From Acidobacteriota bacterium (GTDB lineage: Bacteria; Acidobacteriota; Vicinamibacteria; Vicinamibacterales; 2-12-FULL-66-21), in NCBI GenBank assembly GCA_013694635.1, contig JACDCA010000610.1:1-8086 (forward strand): a DNA stretch of 8,086 bases, in the 5' to 3' direction. A program made the position numbers and the translations under genes. The notes under the pieces were generated by a model that was not told where the DNA came from, did no database searches, and saw only the letters and a list, made by a program, of their open reading frames with translations. The first letter of the stretch is position 1. The number at the start of each line of letters is the position of its first letter. This document shows, one piece after another, positions 5,241 through 8,086 of this stretch.

Positions 5241-6320
5241 CTACCGCCGCAGCATTTCGAAACCGTGGTTGCCGTGGCACTGCGCGCTGAACGGCGTGAA
5301 GGGGGCCGCAGATTTCGCTGACGTCACGATCGATCCGCTCAGGGTCCCCGCGATGCGCCCCGGTGTGGCCGTCGTTATCGCGATTCCGCCGATCAGCACC
5401 GTGAGGTTGCCGATGCGCTCGACGATGTCGAACGTTTCGACGTAGTAGTAGTAAAAGGAGAAGTCACCGACCGAGAATCTGATCTCATTGCTGACTTCGA
5501 CGAAACCTGTAAAGCCGCGTCCACGGCCGTTGGTGACAATGAAGTCCGCATTGCCGAGCGTCACGGTGAGGCGGGCGCCGTCCTGCGCAACGTTCGCAAC
5601 GTACTCCCGACGCCGTGCCTCGGCCGGCAAAGAGGAGCATTGTGCGCCGGCAAGGATGGTCAGTGTATACACACCCTTGAAGTCCGCTCTTTCCCGCACG
5701 GCGACCATCTCCACATCCTGTGTGCCGTGCGCCGTGACGTCGAGCTGCTGAAGGGTGTTCTGATAGCCGTCCTTTTTCGTGTGGATCCGCACCACCCCCT
5801 TCACGCCGTACAGAGCATAGAATCCACCGGAACCAGATTGCACGGTCAGTCCTTCGCCGATTCCAGAGATGACGGTCACACTCGCCCCGTCGATTCCGAA
5901 GCCGCTCTCCTTGACAGTGCCGCTGAGTCGAAAGGTGCCACTCGGAAGCACCAAGATGCCTCTACTGGCACCTCGCTGCCCGAACCGGGCGTGGACAAAC
6001 GTCTCACCATTCGTCTTTCCCGTCGCGAGCCCCGAGGTATTCACCTGAAGGATGGCGGGAGAGTTGGTAGACCACTGCGTCTGCGCGGTCACGTTCTCGA
6101 CCGAGCCGTCGGTCTTAATGGCATTCGCAGTCAGTTGAACCGACTCACCGGGTGCGATTTCCGACGGCCCGACGATCTCGATCCGCACCGTCGCCGGTGC
6201 AGGAGGTGGCGGAGGCGGGGTGGGGCCCCCCGGCCCGGCGGGATTTCTATTGCACGATGCCAACAGCAGCGCGAAACCCGCGGCGCCGGCAACGAGGAGG
6301 TGACGCGGTCGGATGGGCAC
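5241..6320 (-). CDS. Lipoprotein with Big2-like, carboxypeptidase-regulatory-like and C-terminal beta domains
   Basis: The start is GTG 6320, preceded by GAGGAGG at 6333-6327 with a 6-nt spacer. The 359-residue product has a lipoprotein signal peptide with lipobox LLASC (Cys23) and a Gly/Pro linker (28-42, six prolines in a row). A Big2-like Ig domain (about 44-126) contains GESVQLTANA and GLATGKTNG. A carboxypeptidase-regulatory-like domain (about 128-208) contains RLSGTVKESGFGIDGASVTV and an aromatic/Gly turn. The C-terminal beta-rich region (about 212-359) opens with FKGVYTLTI, carries Cys228 and Cys348 near its two ends (a likely disulfide), has a run of four Tyr (290-293), and contains DIVERIG. 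I recall similar tails on secreted proteins of Acidobacteria, but know no function. It probably sits on the outer or inner membrane, facing the periplasm or surface, as a binding or scaffold protein. It is immediately upstream of the sulfatase-like gene and has a broken paralogue beyond it. Confidence 0.85.
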   Translation of the reverse strand: MPIRPRHLLVAGAAGFALLLASCNRNPAGPGGPTPPPPPPAPATVRIEIVGPSEIAPGESVQLTANAIKTDGSVENVTAQTQWSTNSPAILQVNTSGLATGKTNGETFVHARFGQRGASRGILVLPSGTFRLSGTVKESGFGIDGASVTVISGIGEGLTVQSGSGGFYALYGVKGVVRIHTKKDGYQNTLQQLDVTAHGTQDVEMVAVRERADFKGVYTLTILAGAQCSSLPAEARRREYVANVAQDGARLTVTLGNADFIVTNGRGRGFTGFVEVSNEIRFSVGDFSFYYYYVETFDIVERIGNLTVLIGGIAITTATPGRIAGTLSGSIVTSAKSAAPFTPFSAQCHGNHGFEMLRR

Positions 6321-6366
6321 GAGATGCCTCCTCAGCTGAAAACCGATGGCACGTCGCTATGGCGTG

Positions 6367-6396
6367 TCGGCGGCAGCTTCTCTCGTACGCCGCCGA
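6367..6396 (-). other. Intercistronic inverted repeat between the ATP-grasp and lipoprotein genes
   Basis: TCGGCGGC (6367-6374) and GCCGCCGA (6389-6396) form a perfect 8-bp stem with a 14-nt loop, lying in the 98-nt gap after the ATP-grasp stop. No T-run follows on the minus strand, so it is not a standard intrinsic terminator. It could partly terminate transcription or protect or process the mRNA between two parts of the cluster. Confidence 0.35.
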
Positions 6397-6418
6397 ATAG
6401 CAAGGCCTAATCGGTCGT

Positions 6419-7606
6419 TCAATCCATGGCTTTTTCGGGCGGCGGCGCTGACGCATGGAAATCCACGTAGAACCGCCGCGTGTAGTCCTCCAGCAGCTGG
6501 TCGACCCGTTCCGGGCTGTCGGACGTGACGATCAGCCCGGCATGATGACGTTTGCGCAGCCGGACGGCAATCTCGGGATCGTCGTAAGCAGACATGTCCG
6601 GCGCTTCCTGCCGCGCGAGTGACAGCACGATGCCTCCGCATTGGCTCCGCGCGGCCGGCGGTTCGTAGGTGCCGTGCTCCCCGGCAATTTCCACGCGCGC
6701 CCATTCGCGCCACAGGTTGACGCCGGTCGCGGCCTCGACGACGTCGACGATGAACGCGCCGCCGACGCGCGCAGAGGTCTCGAGAAAGTACCAGCTGCCG
6801 TCGCCGCTGCGGATGAACTCGGTATGCGATGCGCCGCGCACGAGGCCGAACGACTGCAGCACCCGGGCATTCAGCTCGAGTAGCGGTGTCGCGGCAGGAT
6901 CCGAGCCTGCGAGCGTGCGGGTCACGAAGATGCCCCCTTCGTGTGCGACGGCCATCGGCGGCATGCGATACCGGCTGGTCACGGCAAAGCGCACCTGCCG
7001 CTCGAAGGCGATCGAATCGACGTGAAAGACATCGCCGGGGATGAACTGCTCGAGCAGGTACTCCGCATGCGCGTCTCCGAACGCGTCAACGATTTTCCAA
7101 AGATCCTCGGACGACTGCACTGTGCGGATGCCGATCGCGGCCGCCTGCGATCGCGGCTTGAGGACCCACGGCGCCGGCATACGGGACGTCCACTCGTTGA
7201 TCGTGTCGTTGTTCAGGACGTGGACGAAGTCGGGGCACGGGATGCCGGCGCTCCGTGCGCGACGCCGCATCGCGAGCTTGTCGCGAAACGCCCGGGCGGT
7301 GGTCTCCCCCATTCCGGGAACGAAAAGATGCTCTCGCAGCATGGCGCCGAGCTCGACGTCGAAATCGTCGAGCGCAACGATCCGATCGACGCGTTCGGTC
7401 CTGGCGAGATGCGCAGCCCCCTTGCGGATGTCGGCGTGCGGCATCTCGCGGTTGATGTAGTGAAAGGCGTCGATCGACTCGCGCGGCCAGTCGGCCTCTC
7501 GCAGTTTCTCCTCGGTCAGAAGCAGCACGCGGCAGCCCTGACGGTGGCACTCGCGCAGAAACTCGTGCCCCTTGAGATATGTCGCGATGCAGAGCACTGT
7601 CAGCAT
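6419..7606 (-). CDS. ATP-grasp domain ligase
   Basis: The 395-residue protein has the three-part ATP-grasp layout. A Rossmann-like N-terminal domain (1-95) begins MLTVLCIATYLKGHEFLREC and contains DRIVALDDFDVE. A central lid region has GMGETTARAFRDK (K110), MRRRARSAGIPCPDF and PWVLKPRS (K150). The catalytic domain has LLEQFIPGDVFHVDSI (E186), HTEFIRSGDGSWYFLETSAR (E263, E276) and VGGAFIVDVVEAATG. The usual ExNPR metal-site motif is E276-T-S-A-R here, with Ser in place of Asn. Such enzymes activate a carboxylate as an acyl-phosphate and join it to an amine or thiol; peptide and carboxyl-amine ligases look like this. Substrates are not predictable. Its ATG directly abuts the TGA of the upstream EAL gene, so it is almost certainly translated from the same mRNA. 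The family assignment is solid and the reaction is open. Confidence 0.9.
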   Translation of the reverse strand: MLTVLCIATYLKGHEFLRECHRQGCRVLLLTEEKLREADWPRESIDAFHYINREMPHADIRKGAAHLARTERVDRIVALDDFDVELGAMLREHLFVPGMGETTARAFRDKLAMRRRARSAGIPCPDFVHVLNNDTINEWTSRMPAPWVLKPRSQAAAIGIRTVQSSEDLWKIVDAFGDAHAEYLLEQFIPGDVFHVDSIAFERQVRFAVTSRYRMPPMAVAHEGGIFVTRTLAGSDPAATPLLELNARVLQSFGLVRGASHTEFIRSGDGSWYFLETSARVGGAFIVDVVEAATGVNLWREWARVEIAGEHGTYEPPAARSQCGGIVLSLARQEAPDMSAYDDPEIAVRLRKRHHAGLIVTSDSPERVDQLLEDYTRRFYVDFHASAPPPEKAMD

Positions 7607-8086
7607 TCAGTCGACTCCGTGTGCTTTCCACCGCCGGTGCTCGCCGAGCAGCGGCGGCATCCCGTGTTCCTCGTCGCCCGACATCGGTCTCCCGAAGTAA
7701 AAACCCTGACCGAGCTCGGACCCGAGGGCGCGCAGCTCGAGGAGCTGGTCGGGTGTTTCGACCCCCTCCGCGATCACACGAAGGCCGAGGGCATGGCCGA
7801 GGGCGATGATCGCTTCGACGATCTTCGTGTCGTGCCCGCCGAGCGCGACGCCGTCCACGAACGATTTGTCGATCTTCAACAGGTCCAGAGGGAAACGCTT
7901 GAGATAGGAAAGGCTCGAGAACCCCGTCCCAAAGTCGTCGATCGCCAGGAGCACACCGAGAGACTTCAGCTTGGTCAGGATCTCGATGGTGGTTTCTGCC
8001 CCGGCCATGGCGACGGTTTCGGTGATCTCGATAACCACATGGCTGGGATCGATCCCCGTTGTTTTGAGAACGTCCCGGACTTCGTC
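7607..8086 (-). CDS. EAL-domain c-di-GMP phosphodiesterase (partial, C-terminal 159 residues)
   Basis: The minus-strand frame is open from the right edge (DEVRDVLKTTGIDPSHVVIE) to TGA at 7609-7607, so the N-terminal part is outside the window. The methionine-type codon at 8038 is internal and not the true start. The visible part covers the second half of an EAL domain: EITET (metal-binding Glu), IDDFGTGFSSLSYLKRFPLD (the DD pair and loop 6), LLKIDKSFV (catalytic Lys), VIAEGVET (Glu) and LGQGFYFGRPMS (Gln). All key residues in this half are present, so hydrolysis of c-di-GMP to pGpG is plausible. GGDEF, PAS or receiver domains may lie upstream. A short tail of about 20 residues follows the domain. 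The last codon abuts the ATP-grasp start. Confidence 0.93.
   Translation of the reverse strand, partial: DEVRDVLKTTGIDPSHVVIEITETVAMAGAETTIEILTKLKSLGVLLAIDDFGTGFSSLSYLKRFPLDLLKIDKSFVDGVALGGHDTKIVEAIIALGHALGLRVIAEGVETPDQLLELRALGSELGQGFYFGRPMSGDEEHGMPPLLGEHRRWKAHGVD

Noticed and set aside
6205..6245. G-rich run as a second regulatory G-quadruplex
   Set aside because: It is explained by the proline-rich linker codons of the lipoprotein on the minus strand.
5640..6410. 256-codon plus-strand open frame opposite the lipoprotein gene
   Set aside because: No domain or ribosome binding site is visible; the minus-strand frame has a signal peptide, lipobox and clear domains.

Overview
The window comes from a GC-rich bacterial chromosome. 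The gene content best fits Acidobacteriota, perhaps a Vicinamibacteria-type lineage: a BrxA/BrxB bacilliredoxin, a secreted cupin protein, a Big2/carboxypeptidase-regulatory-like lipoprotein, an anchored sulfatase-fold hydrolase, and GC-rich palindromes and G-rich tandem repeats between genes. This placement is an inference from gene content, not a demonstrated taxonomy. No rRNA, tRNA or CRISPR array was seen.

Left part (1-1110). A secreted cupin protein on the minus strand runs off the left edge, with a strong Shine-Dalgarno sequence and a hairpin just upstream of it. Next comes a decayed plus-strand fragment of an IS5/IS1182-type transposase (about 669-985). Its reading frame is broken by an exact 8-bp tandem duplication, and a possible element end lies at 628-643. 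A perfect TATAAT and five tandem GGGGCTC units (a G-quadruplex-type tract) then lead into the next gene.

Plus-strand pair (1136-2299). A BrxA/BrxB-type bacilliredoxin with a CGC motif is followed, after two similar GC-rich hairpins, by a class I SAM methyltransferase with an N-terminal membrane or signal segment. Directly after the methyltransferase stop, in the same frame, is a 23-codon glycine-zipper-like stretch that may be a gene remnant.

Minus-strand cluster (8086 down to 2257). All genes point the same way and are closely spaced: an EAL-domain c-di-GMP phosphodiesterase (C-terminal part only); an ATP-grasp ligase whose start codon abuts the EAL stop codon; a lipoprotein with Big2 and carboxypeptidase-regulatory-like domains; a membrane-anchored alkaline-phosphatase/sulfatase superfamily enzyme with Thr at the usual Cys/Ser position; a frameshifted and truncated paralogue of that lipoprotein; an exported Tat-type alpha/beta-hydrolase; and an HNH endonuclease whose 3' end overlaps the convergent methyltransferase gene. 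The cluster mixes c-di-GMP turnover and peptide-bond-type ligation in the cytoplasm with cell-envelope lipoproteins and hydrolases. The shared strand and spacing suggest co-transcription, but no pathway can be named from sequence alone.

The most notable points are the broken lipoprotein paralogue that, with the intact copy, brackets the sulfatase-like gene; the exactly reversible 8-bp duplication in the transposase; and the non-formylglycine active site of the sulfatase-like enzyme. I did not find a clear, previously undescribed defence or mobile system.
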